This document shows positions 27,601 through 39,600 of a stretch of 59,372 bases of DNA, in pieces (within the stretch, counting starts at the first letter, position 1; the number at the start of each line of letters is the position of its first letter). Location: positions 1 through 59,372 of the forward strand of contig CAIJHQ010000013.1 of NCBI GenBank assembly GCA_903820505.1, in the 5' to 3' direction. This stretch comes from Candidatus Omnitrophota bacterium (GTDB lineage Bacteria > Omnitrophota > Omnitrophia > Omnitrophales > Aquincolibacteriaceae). The notes below the pieces were generated by a model. The model saw nothing but the letters and a program-made list of their open reading frames with translations, had not been told where the DNA came from and made no database searches. Position numbers and translations under genes: made by a program.

Positions 27601-30600
27601 CGGGACGTGCGTGTCGAGCGCAAGGCTGTAGCTTACGTTCGTGTCGAGCGTGCTCGACCACTGGTAGACCGGTTCCTTGCCGTCCGTCGTGGCTTTGTAG
27701 ACTATGATCCCCTGCTCGAGCGAGGCTTGCTTCGCGGGATCTTTCTGCGTCAGGTCCTGGATCAGGTTGTACGTGGCGCCGGAGGCATCGACCTCGCTGC
27801 GACTGACCCGTTGCGTGGACGTAACGGTAAATTCTGTGCGAAATCGCGTATAATTCCCGCTCGCGTCCGGCTGTCCGACGGGAATGTGCGTATTGACCGC
27901 GAGGCTGTAGCTCTTATTGCGGTCCGTCCTGCTCGACCACTGGTAGGATGGGTCGTCATTGCCGGTTTGAGTCCTGTAGACCATTTCCCCGTCCGCGGCC
28001 GCCGCTTCCAGCAGTCCTTTTTGCGTCGTATAGTTCGTCGTTAATGTCGCAAGCGCCGCCTGAAGGTTCGCGATCTGCGGATCCGCGGCATCTTTCGCCG
28101 CAAGCTCATCGATCATCGCCTGGATCTCGCTTTGACGTTCCGTATAGATCGTCGTCAGTTCCGGTAGCAATACGCCCTGGAGATCCGTTGTGGCCACACG
28201 CTCGGTCCGCGAAAAGATCGACTGGTGCCAGTCGTTCTTCACCTGCAGGCTGTAATTAACATCCGTGTTTTTCAAGCTCGACCACTGGTACTGCGGAGTA
28301 TCATCCGTCCCGGACTGTGTCATCGAGAAAAGGTCCCCGTCCGCGAGCGCGGCAAGCGCCTGCGCGCGTTTCACGGGGTCTTGGACCCACTCCCCGGTCG
28401 CATCCGCCTTGATGTGTTGCTCCACCTGGGCGCGGCTGATACGCGTCGTGATATTGACCGTCGCTTCGGCGCCGTCCGGAGCGTCCGCGTTCACCGAGAT
28501 CGAATAGCTGCGGTCAACGTTCGAGGGATCCGTGAAACTGTAAACGGGATTCGCAGCGTTACCGTCGAGCGAGGACTCCCCGTCCGTGATCGTGCGATAG
28601 ATGGTAAGACCTTCTTTCGCGAGAGCGGCGTCCATATCCGCCTTGTCGCTTGCATCCTGTATCAACCCGGTCTGGGACCGTACGAACTGGACGCTCATGC
28701 GCTCCGTCGTCGTCACCGTCAACTGGATGCCGCCGTTCACAAGGCTCAGAGCAAGCGCATAATTCCTGTTCCTGTCGGTTTCGCTCGCCCATTGATAGGA
28801 AGGCTGGTCCTTCCCGGCGCTTGACACATAAAAGATCTTTCCGTCAGCCAGGTTCGCCTGAAGAGCGGCGTACCGGCTGTCCGTTGCGGCAAGCCGCGCG
28901 AGTTCCGCCGCCACCTTTTCATGGCTGACGCGTTCGGTCTTGCTGAAAGCCGCCTCCTGCCAGGTCTCTTTCACCTGCAGGCTGTAATTGATGTTCTGGT
29001 TGGAGCGGTTCGTCCATTGATACGTCACCCCGAGAGCCTTGTCGTTCTCGCCCGCGTAAGACATCATGAAAACATCGCCGTTCTCAAGCGCCGCGAGCGC
29101 GTCCGCAAGTTTCTCGGCATTCGAGATCCACGCGGCGGTAAGACGCTCTTTCACCTGGTTCTTGCTGATACGTTCCGTGACGTTCCAAGCCGCTTCGACG
29201 GCGGTATTCACGGGCGGGTTACCGGTCGGGACGCCGCTGCGGACCGCCATGCTGTAGTTCTTGTCGGGATTCGCGACGTCCGCGAACTGATAAACAGGGT
29301 CGACGCCGTCGCCCGCGGATTCACCGTCCGTGAGCGTCCGGAAAACGACGGTCCCGGATTTCGCGAGGGCCATGAGCGCTTCCGCGCGGTCCGAAGGATC
29401 GACGATCAACTGCGCCTGCTTCGCCGCCTGTTCGACGGTTTCGCGGAAACTTCTTGTGAATGTCACTTCCGTTTTGAACAAGGCCGGGTTCTCGGCCGCG
29501 TCACACGGCACATGCGAATTGACCGCCAGGCTGTAACTGGAATTGCGGTCCGTCACGCTCGTCCACTGGATGGACGGATCATCGTTACCGGCCTGCGTCA
29601 TATAAAAAAGCGTTCCGTCCGCGTCCGCGAGCGCCGTCTGAAGTCCCGCGTACCGGGAATCGCCGGTATCTTTCAAATAAGCAAAACGCGCTTCAACCTC
29701 CGCGCGGCTTACACGGCGGGTGCGGCTAAACGTCGCTTCATGCCAACTGGCCTTCGTCAAAAGACTGTAATTCACGTTCGGGTTCGTCCGGCTCGTCCAC
29801 TGGTACGTCACGTTGTCCTTCGGGCCCGCGTAGGTTTTCGTGAAAACTTCGCCGTCCGCGAGCGCCGCGAGGGCGTCTGAACGTTTCGCGGGATCCGATA
29901 TCCATTCTCCCGTTTTGTCCGCCAGAATATTCTGGCGCACGGAATCCCTGCTGACGCGTTCCGAAATGCTCCAGACCGCTTCCGTTCTTGTTTCCGGGTA
30001 CGTGCCGTCCGCCTGAAGTTCCCCGACGGGAATCCCGCTCCTGATCGCGATCGAATAATTGATGTCGGAATTCGTGACGTTCGAGAACTGGAAAACAGGG
30101 TCCGAAAAATCAGCCGCCGACTCAGCGTCCGTGAGGGCCTTGAAAACCGTGACGCCCGATTGCGCAAGCGCCGCGGTCGCCGCCGCGCGTTGATCGGGAT
30201 CGCCGATGAGCGCGAGCACGCCCTGTGCGTCACTCGTCAGCACGCGTTCGTTGCGCGTGAACGTCACTTCGGTCTTCGTTGAAGGATAAACCCCTTGCGC
30301 GTCCGGAATGCCGACGCCGGTCTTGGAATTGACGGACATACTGTAACTGAGATTGCGGTTCGTTTCGCTCGACCACTGATAGGACGGATCGTCATTGCCC
30401 GATTGCGTCATCATGAATACGCGGCTGTCGATCAATGCCAGCTGCAGATTCGCGAACCGGGAGTCTCTGGTGTCCTTGAGATAGGAAAATTGTTTGGCGA
30501 CATCTTCGGCGCTCACGCGCACCATGCGGCTGAACGTGGCCTCATGCCAATCCGCTTTCACGTTCAGGCTGTAATTCACGTTCGCGTTCGTCCTGCTCAC

Positions 30601-33600
30601 CCACTGATACTGCCTGGCGGGATCGTTCGAGCCGGCCTGCGACATCGAGAATGAGTCCCCGTCAAGAAGTGCCGCGTTGACACTCGCGAGTTTCGCCTGA
30701 TAGTTCGCCGTAAGGTCCGCCAGCGATCTCTCGAGCAACGCAACTTTCGCGGTGTCCGCACCTGCTGCCGCGATGAGAGTCCTAATATCGGATTCGGCCG
30801 TGTTGTAACCGTCGGTCATGTCCTGAAGCGCCGCCGCTACCTGAGCGCGCCCGATCCGGGTCGAAATACTCCAGTTCGCTTCGAGGATCCTGCCTGGGGT
30901 GCTCGAATTGAGCGCGATGCTGTAACTCTTATCCGGGTTCGTAACGTCCGTGAATTGATAGCTCGGATCGATATAATCCAAAACGGAGTCGGTGTCCGTC
31001 AGCGAGCGGTAGATCGCGGAACCGGCGGTCGCGGCTTGCGCTTCAAGCGCCGCTTGGGCTTCGGCACGGTCTTCCGTGTCACGGATCAAACCCAGCTTCG
31101 AGCGCGCCTCGGCAACGCTCGCGCGTTCGCTGAGGCTAAAGGTCAGCTCGGTCTTGAATCCCGCCCCCGCCGTACCTGACTCCCCGACCGGAACTTTCGA
31201 ATTCACCGAGAGCGTGTAATTTAGGTTCTTATTGGAAGCGCTCGTCCATTGATAGCTCGGATCATCACTGCCGGCCTGATTCATATAGAAGAGACCGCCC
31301 TTCGCGTCCGCGAGCGCGGCACCGATCCGTTGCGACCGCGCGGTGAATTCCGATGTCAAGCGCGCCAACGCAGCTTCAAGTACCGCTTTTTCACTACCCG
31401 CCGCGGCGCTGATCCGCGCCTCGAACGCGGCCTTTTCCGTGTTGTAATTGATCGTCAGGCTTCCTAACTCGGCGGCGACCTGCGCTTGGCTCACCCGCTT
31501 CGTGCGCGTAAAGCTCGCGGTATCAAGACGGGGATTGCGCGACAGGGTGTAGCTTACGTTCAGGTCCTTTAAACTCGCCCACTGATAGGAAGGATCATCA
31601 TTGCCGGCCTTGGAACGGGAATAGATCTCCGCGTCAAAAAGCGATAAATAGGCCTGACTTTGCTTCACGGGATCCACGATCACGGAGATAAGTGTCAGCA
31701 TCTCCTGCAGGCTTGTGCGCTCGTTGTGCGCGAATACCACTTCAGATGTGAATTGCGTGTAATTCCCGGACGCGTCGGGCATCCCCGAGGGAACGTGATT
31801 GTTCAAGGTCACGGTGAAGCTGACGCCTGAATTGTCTTTCTGCGACCACTGATAGACCGGATCGTCATCTCCGGCCTGCGACCGGTAAAAGTCCCGGCCC
31901 GTCTCAAGGGCAGCAAGTGCCTCTGAACGCTTCGTCGGGTCCGCGATCTGCGCGACAAAGGCCGCGACGTCCGCTTTGCTCACGCGCACCGAATGCGTAA
32001 AGACCATTTCAGTCGTGTATGGCAATGGGTTCGCCTCGGTACCGTTCGGAACGTGATTGTTGACCGAAAGCGACCAGGTCTCGTCGGGGTTCTTCGGGTT
32101 CGCCCACTGAATGACGGGATCCCTGCCGTCCGTCGAAACACTGGTGAACGCGCCGCCACCCGCTTCCGTCAAACCGATCGCCGCGAGGGCTTCCGCTTTC
32201 TTCTGGGCGTCCTCGATGCGATTGACCTGGGCGGTGATCACGGCAAAACTCGTGCGCTCCGAACGCGTGAATGAGATCTCGGACCTGAATGACGTGTAAT
32301 TCCCGGTCGCGGGGTCCCGCAGCCCGACCGGCACTTTCGGATTCACCGAAAGACCGTAATTCACGTTCGCATTCGAATTACTCGACCACGAATAAGACGG
32401 ATCGCCAGACCAGGTTTCCTGCCGGGTAAAAAGGCGTCCGTCCACGATGGCCGCCTGGATACGGGAGCGTTTCGCGTCACGGTCCGCGATCAGTGTCGCG
32501 AGCGCTGCCGCGAGGGCCGTTTTTTGCTCCACAGTGGTCGTGGGCTTCGCGATCTCGGCTTCGATCTCAGCCTTGCGGGCCGCAAGATCCTTATCGAGCA
32601 TCGCGATCTGGCCCGTTACGGCCTCCGTGCTTACCTGCGTCGAAACCGTAAAGAGAGCCTCCGAATGAAGGTCTTTGAGAGTAAGGGAATAACTGGTATT
32701 AGAAGCCCCCGGATCGTTCGGATCATAACGGCGGGTCCATTGATACTGGCGTTCTTTGCTCGAAGTGCCCGCTTTCGATAAATAGACCGCGTCCGCATTC
32801 GCCAGTGCCGCCTCGAACGCGGCGATACGGGCGGGATCGGTCTCGAACTTCTTGAGGTCTAAAAGTGCCGCGGCAGGAGCGACCCGCTGTGAAATATTCC
32901 AGGTCACGTCGATCCCGGTATTGACCGGAGGATCGCCGACCGGCACCTGTGAACGGACCGCGAGACTGTAATTGGTATCAGGGTCCTGGGGATCCACGAA
33001 TTGGTATGTTGCGTCCACACCGTCGGTCGCGAGCACGCCGTCCGTCACCGAACGCGTTACGGCCACACCGGACAGCGCAAGTTTAGCTCTCGCTTCCGCG
33101 AGATTGTCCGTGTCCTTGATCGAACCGGCAAGCTGCGAAACGAACGCCGCACTCACGCGGTCGCTCGTTGTAAGAGATAATTCGGTCCTGAAAGACGTGT
33201 AACGGCCCGTTTGAGGGTCCGGAAGGCCGGCCGGGAAATTTTTGTCCACTCCGAGACTGAAACTGCGATTCTTGTCCGTCTCACTCGACCATTGGTAGGT
33301 CGGGCCCTGATCGCCCGTGCTCCGGTAAAAAAGCTTGCCGTCCGCGAGAGCCGACTCGATCGCTTTCTTGCGCGAGTCCGTATCTGTGATCGTCCCGGCA
33401 GCGATCGCGGCCGCGAGTTCTGCAACGACAGTCTGCTCGCTCACCTGCGTCGAGACGTTCACGGTCACCTGCTTGAAGGCGTCGCGGACCTGTAAACTGA
33501 AGCTCGTGGTCGGATCCGAAATGCTCGACCATTGGTACTGGCCTGGGTCCTTCGTGCCCGATTGAGAAAGCGAATACATAGCTGTATCGGATAATGCGGA

Positions 33601-36600
33601 CGTGATATCGACGCCGTTATTGATGATCTGCATGCCCTGCTCGCTCAGCCAGCGGGCGACCGTTTCCTTGCTTACGCGCGTCGAGATGCCCCAGGCCGCT
33701 TCGGTCTTTGTCTCCGAGTATTTTCCGGAGGCGTCCGGTATGCCGGCCGGCACGCCGCTCCGCAATGAGACACTGTAATTCACGTCGGGGTTCGAGGGAT
33801 CCCCGAACTGGTAAGCGGGATCCACGCCGTCCAGCGCGGAAACGCCGTCCGTGACCGAACGCGAGACCGTGACCCCTGCTCTCAAAAGACGCTCGCGGGC
33901 CTCTTCGCGGTTCTTCTCGTCCGCGATAAAAGATAACTGGTTGAGCAATGAGACAATGCTTGCCCTGACACTTACCGTGATGCTCAGTTCGGTCCGGTGA
34001 TTTGCATAAGTACCGTCGGCGGAAACGTCCCCGACCGGGAACAACGTGTCAACGGCCAAACTGTAATTCATATTCTTGTCCGAATCGCTCGCCCACTGAT
34101 AGTTCGGGCCCTTGTCCCCTTCCGTCCTGAAAAAGGTCAGGCCGTCGGCGATCGCGTCCTCGATCTTCTGCTTCCGGGAGTCGTCCGCCGTGATCGTGCC
34201 GGCCGCTACCGCGGCCGCGAGTTCCGCCGCCACGGACGCCGCGCTCACCTGCGTGGTGACAGAAAGCGTTTTCTGCTTCAGGTCCGCGCGGACCTGCAGG
34301 CTGTAACTCTTGTTCGGATCCGCGAAACCGGTCCACTGATATTGCCCCGGTTCCGTCGCACTGCCTTTCGAAAGATAAAAAACCTCGGCATATTGAAGCG
34401 CTTCGGCGGGGGTCGTGCCCTGAGCAATGAGCGTGATCGCCGCGTCGTTCAGCCAATTCCGGATCTCTTGCTGACTCACACGCATCGAAATCCCGAATGT
34501 TGCCTCACGGCCCGTGTTCGCCGCCGGGTCGCCGACCGGCACGCCGCTACGAAGCGAAACGGTATAGTTCGTGTCGGCATTGGCCGCGTCCGAGAACTGA
34601 TAAACCGCATCAACACCGTCGATCGAAGAAGCGCCGTCGGTCAACGCGCGATACACCGGTACCGCGGCACCGAGTTTGCTCTTCGCTTCCGCACGCCTTG
34701 CGGGGTCCTGGATGAGATCGAAATCCGCGAGAGCTTCTTCCGTGCTCACGCGGGCATTCGTCGTGAAAGTGAGAGCCGGAGGGACCAGAAAACCGGAGCC
34801 CGACGGGAACTTCGCGTCCAAGGAAAGACTATAACTGAAATTCTTGTTCTCTGTGTCCGACCACTGGTAGGTCGGCCCGCGGTCGCTCATGGACATATAG
34901 AAAAGTTCGCCGCGCGTGATCGCTTCTTCAAGCGCCGCACGCCGGGAATCACCGGCCGGCAAGTCCTTATACTGCGCCGTGACCGCTTCCTGACTGACGC
35001 GTTTATTAAAACTGAAAAGAGTGCTGTGCCATCCCGCGGCGGCGTTGTCTTTGGCCTGCAAAGAAAAACTCGTATTCGGGTCGCTCGCGACGGTCCACTG
35101 CAGGACCGGGTCGCCTATCCCGGAACGGGCCTGATAGAAAGCCGTGCCGAGCGCGACCGCCGCGTTGTAGGCCGCAAGCGCCGCCGCGCGGTCCTCCGGG
35201 TTCGCGATCCAGTCGCCATTCGCATCGCTATTGATATAACCCAATGCGACAGCCCGTGAGACGCGAGTGTTCACGCTCAAACTCGCTTCGGTCTTTGTTT
35301 TGGGATACGTACCGCTCGCGTCCGGGATGCCGGACGGAACATGGGAATTCAACGTCAGCGTAAAAGAATTGTTCGGGTCACCGAGCGCGGACCACTGGTA
35401 GCTCGCGTCCGGGTCGCCCGCAATGCTTTCCTGCCTCGTAAAATAGACACTGTTAGGACTGGCCGCAAGTCGTGCCAATTCCTGATTGCGGAGCTCCTCG
35501 TTCGAGATAAGGCCGATCTTAGCGACGACTTCTGCGCGACTTACCCGGACATTCCTGCTAAAACTAATCTCCGTGCCGGTCGGCGCGTTGTCCACGCCCA
35601 CGGGAACGGAATTATTCACGCTCATCACGAAACTCACGTTCGAGTCCAGCGAGCTGGTCCATTGATAGACCGGGTCCGCGAGTCCGGTAAGCGACATGCT
35701 GATCGACGTCATGGGATCACTTCCGATCGCGGCAAGGGCCTGCGCTCGCTTTGCGGGGTCCGCGATCTTGTTCGCAATGTCCAGCGCCGCTTGATGGCTT
35801 ACTTTTTGAGTTTGCGTAAATGTCATTTCGGAACCATCCGGCGCGGCCTCATTGATCCCAATACTGTAATTACTGTTCCCGTCACGTGTGCTCCAGGAAT
35901 AACCCGTCGAGCCAGCGCGCGGCTGAGTCGCGCCCTCCGGAACGTAATAGTTCGAAGTGGTCATAAAAAAGGTCGCGTACGGATTGATCTTCAGCGCTTC
36001 CAGCAGGGTTTCCGCCAGCGTCTTCCCGGAATCAAGGACCGTCGTCCCGGGAGGGACCAGCGTATTCGCCGGGTCCGCCAGGATCGCCTCGATGTCGGAT
36101 CTCTTCATACGTTCCTGCCGCTGGTAAGCCACGACCGGATAACCCTCCGGAACGCGGTCGTCGACCATCAGTGAATGGGTCGTGTCCCCGTCCCGCGAAG
36201 TCACCTGATACGCCTTACTTGTGATCACGCGATCACGGTTCTGCAGTTTGGGAACATTGAAGGCATCACTGGAACCGGTCACCAGAGAAAAGGCGTTGTG
36301 CTCGTACGCGGGATCGCTGAGGATCTTCATGAACATCTCACGGTCCGCCGGAAGGATCGTGATCTTGGGGTCATCCAATAACGCCTGGATCTCGGAGCGC
36401 GTCGTGCGGACCGAAGAAGAGTAAGACACACGCGGGCCGTCCGGATCATGGCGGTTGACCGAAAGCGTACGCGTCTCCTTGCGGTCGCGCGAGGTGACCT
36501 GGAAAGATTCGGAATCGATGAAACGGTCCTCGACGTTGAAGGCATCGCGGGAACTCGTCATGTAGAGAACGCTCTTCATGCTCCAGTTCTTGTCGCCCTT

Positions 36601-39600
36601 CACATCCCCCAAAAGACTGTCCCCGACGTGAATCCCGTTGATCGTCGTCGTGTCGTAAGGGACCTTGACCTGCTCCACGTAATTGTAGACGATCTCGCCT
36701 TTCACAGCGTCCCAGTTGGCGCTACGCGTGATCTTGCCATCCGCCGAAGTGATCTGGTAGGACTCACCTTCGTAAGGAGGAACGTGACGGGCCAGACGGT
36801 CCGCGGAATTCACCTCGAACGACACGCCCCAGGTCTGGGTCCGGCTCACGTGCTCCTCGGCCCAGTTCCGGTCACTGCCGAGCGTGGGACCGAGCATCAA
36901 CTCGCCGATCGTGTGAGTTCCGTCATAGGAGATCGTGTTGCGGGCCACGTCCTCGGTCTCGCTGTAGCTGATCTCGCCCGTTTCGGCGCCGTTCTCCACT
37001 TTGAAGTTCTTCGTGCGCGTCAGCGTCCCGTCCCCGTACACATCCAGCGAAAAACTGTGATCGAGGAACAACTGTTCCGTGTCAAATCCGCCTGCGTAAC
37101 TGCGGGATTCGAACATGTCTTTATCGGAAGTAAGGACAAGACCACCGGCACCAAGAAGCTCCTGACGAACAGCCGCGTCCTCGGCCGACTGCTGGCTGAC
37201 GGGGATCCGCCGCTGGTCCGTATACGTCAAAAGGTCCGTGGCCACATCCCGCGAGACCGTGCGCGTGAGCATTTCATCGCGGGACGTCACCGAATAACTC
37301 TCGGCCTTGAAAATGCGGTCCTCTTCCTCCCGGTCGAACCCGAATTTCCACGTACGGGTGAAAGAGAATTCCTGGCCCCGGAAATTGTCGAGTGAAGCGC
37401 CCGTAAGGTCTCCGAGCAGCGAATCGGCAAGCGTTCCTTCATAGCCCGGTTCACTGCCAACGTACCGCACGGACTCACTGTAACTGATCTCGGGAGTTTC
37501 CACGCCACGAACGAATTTGTAAGCTTTTGTGCGCGTGACAGAGCCGTCCCCGTTCACGTCGTACTGGATCGAATGGCTCTCCGGGTCCGTGAAAGCCCCG
37601 GCGCGATAGGCTTCCTTATAACCGTCCTTGTGCGTAAAGCCCACGTCCTTGATATCGGCGTACTCGCGGACCTCGGTGCCCCATTCCGCGCGCGTCGAGT
37701 CCCCATCAAGATCGTCTCCCACCGTCACTGAAACCTGGACCGTGAATTTGTCGTCACCGCCGGTTACGGTGTCCTCGGTAAAATCTTTCCCGAAATCGTG
37801 CGTCACGCTCGTGTAATCGTCCACCTGCTCGGTACGGAAAACACTTTGAAGCACTTTGTTCTCAATGCTGTTGCCCGAAACCCAGTAACGCTTCGTGAAA
37901 TCGACGTCCGTCGTTCCAGGAAGATAAGTAAATTCGTCCAGGGACGTGATCTCACAGCCCGAGAAACCTTCCCCACAAGACGTAGTGCCCGCCAAGTTCT
38001 TGTAGGTCACGCTCCGCACCAGTTGGAATACCGAATAGTCCTGCTTCACGCTCGACAAAAAGACCGGCTCCCCGCCCGCTTCAAGCGGCCGGCGGAAATT
38101 CTCCGTGAAATCAACGAGACCGATGCCGAGATAATCGTACCGGCCGAGCTCCGCCTCGGTTACCACGGGTTGTTTCTCCCCAACGGCGGGCGTCGTCGCT
38201 TCCGCGTGACGCGGCAGATAATGAACGCGGCTCTCAAGAGACCCCAACGGCTTGTCCGCGCCCACGCCCGTCTTCTTGTCCATGAGGTCCTTCAGCAAGG
38301 AAAACTCCAGGTCCCCGACGCTGTACGTCTCGACAAGTTTCAGCAGGCGAAAATCCTTGGACTGGGAGTCTGTCGAATAATAACTGTAGACGCTGTAGCT
38401 CAGGATCTTCTTCCCGTCCGGATTGTAACGGTAAGAAGCGCTGACGCGGCTGTCGGTATCATATTGCGTAACGGAAGAAAGAGTCCCGTCCGCCCTCATT
38501 TCAAGGGTCTGCGTCAGCTTCCTGGACGTGTCGTACTGGTAGATCGTCACATGGCCGAATTCACCGATGCTGTACAAAGTGTTCGGGGTTTCCTGCCATT
38601 CCGCTTTGTCGCGAGGCGCGTAAAAAACAACGGTCCCATCTTTTCGTACCGAATAGTCCAGCCCCGGGTCATCTGCCTTCAGCTCAGGGGCCTTGAATTC
38701 GGACGTGCCCGTGTCCACCCCGGTATTCTTCAGCGCATCGATCGCCGCCTGGATCTTTCCCGTAAGGTCCGCCGTATCGATCTCGCTGCATTTCGCGCTC
38801 ATGCCTTTGCCGTAATAGCAGTACGTTTCTTCCTCGCCCCGCAGATTGAGACCGCGGAGGATCTCGTAAAAGCCGGCGATCTGCGAATAAAAATTCGTGC
38901 GGCCGTCGTTGTAGCGGACCGTCATACCGCCGGTCGCTTCATCGATGCTTTGGGTGAATTCGGCGCCGAGCGGGTCTCCCACCCAAACAAGCACCGGACG
39001 GGCGTCCTTCATCTGATATTCCAGGATCACGCCGTTCTCGTAGACCACGCGATAATTCGAGCAGCCCGAAGTCTCGCCCGACAGACAGATCGTGGTCTTC
39101 GGCAACGTGTTCTTCCCTTCGAAATCCACGTCCTTGAGTTCCCCTGTCACGGGATCCACCACGTGCGTGTACGTGCGGAGCACCGTCCCGTCTTTCCGGA
39201 CGACCGAAAGGATCACGCCGTCCTGATAAAAGGTCGTGATACCGTCTTTGTCCGTAACCGACGTCACTTTGTGACCGCTCGGGGTCTTGATCTCAACGCC
39301 CTTATCATCCGTCGTGGAAATGAGCTGCTCGTTCTCGTCCCACTTCCTTATAATACCGTCCCGTTCCTCCTCGATCAGGCGGGCGTATTGAAAGTCCCCG
39401 GGATGCGCTTCATCATACTGGTAGATCTGCTTGAAATAATTCTCGCTGGAAGTGACCGTCACTTTCTTGGCCGTATCGTCATACGTGTAACGAAGCTCGT
39501 CACCGGAATCGAGGTTCCGGTACAAGGTCACGCGGCCCTGATCGTCATAGTTCATTTCGAAGCGGACTTTAGTTACGGGATCATAGGCCTCGACCGAGGT

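Noticed and set aside
12840-35960. CRISPR-like or satellite array
   Set aside because: Units are 240-330 bp, diverged, in frame and without constant spacers; they code for protein domains.
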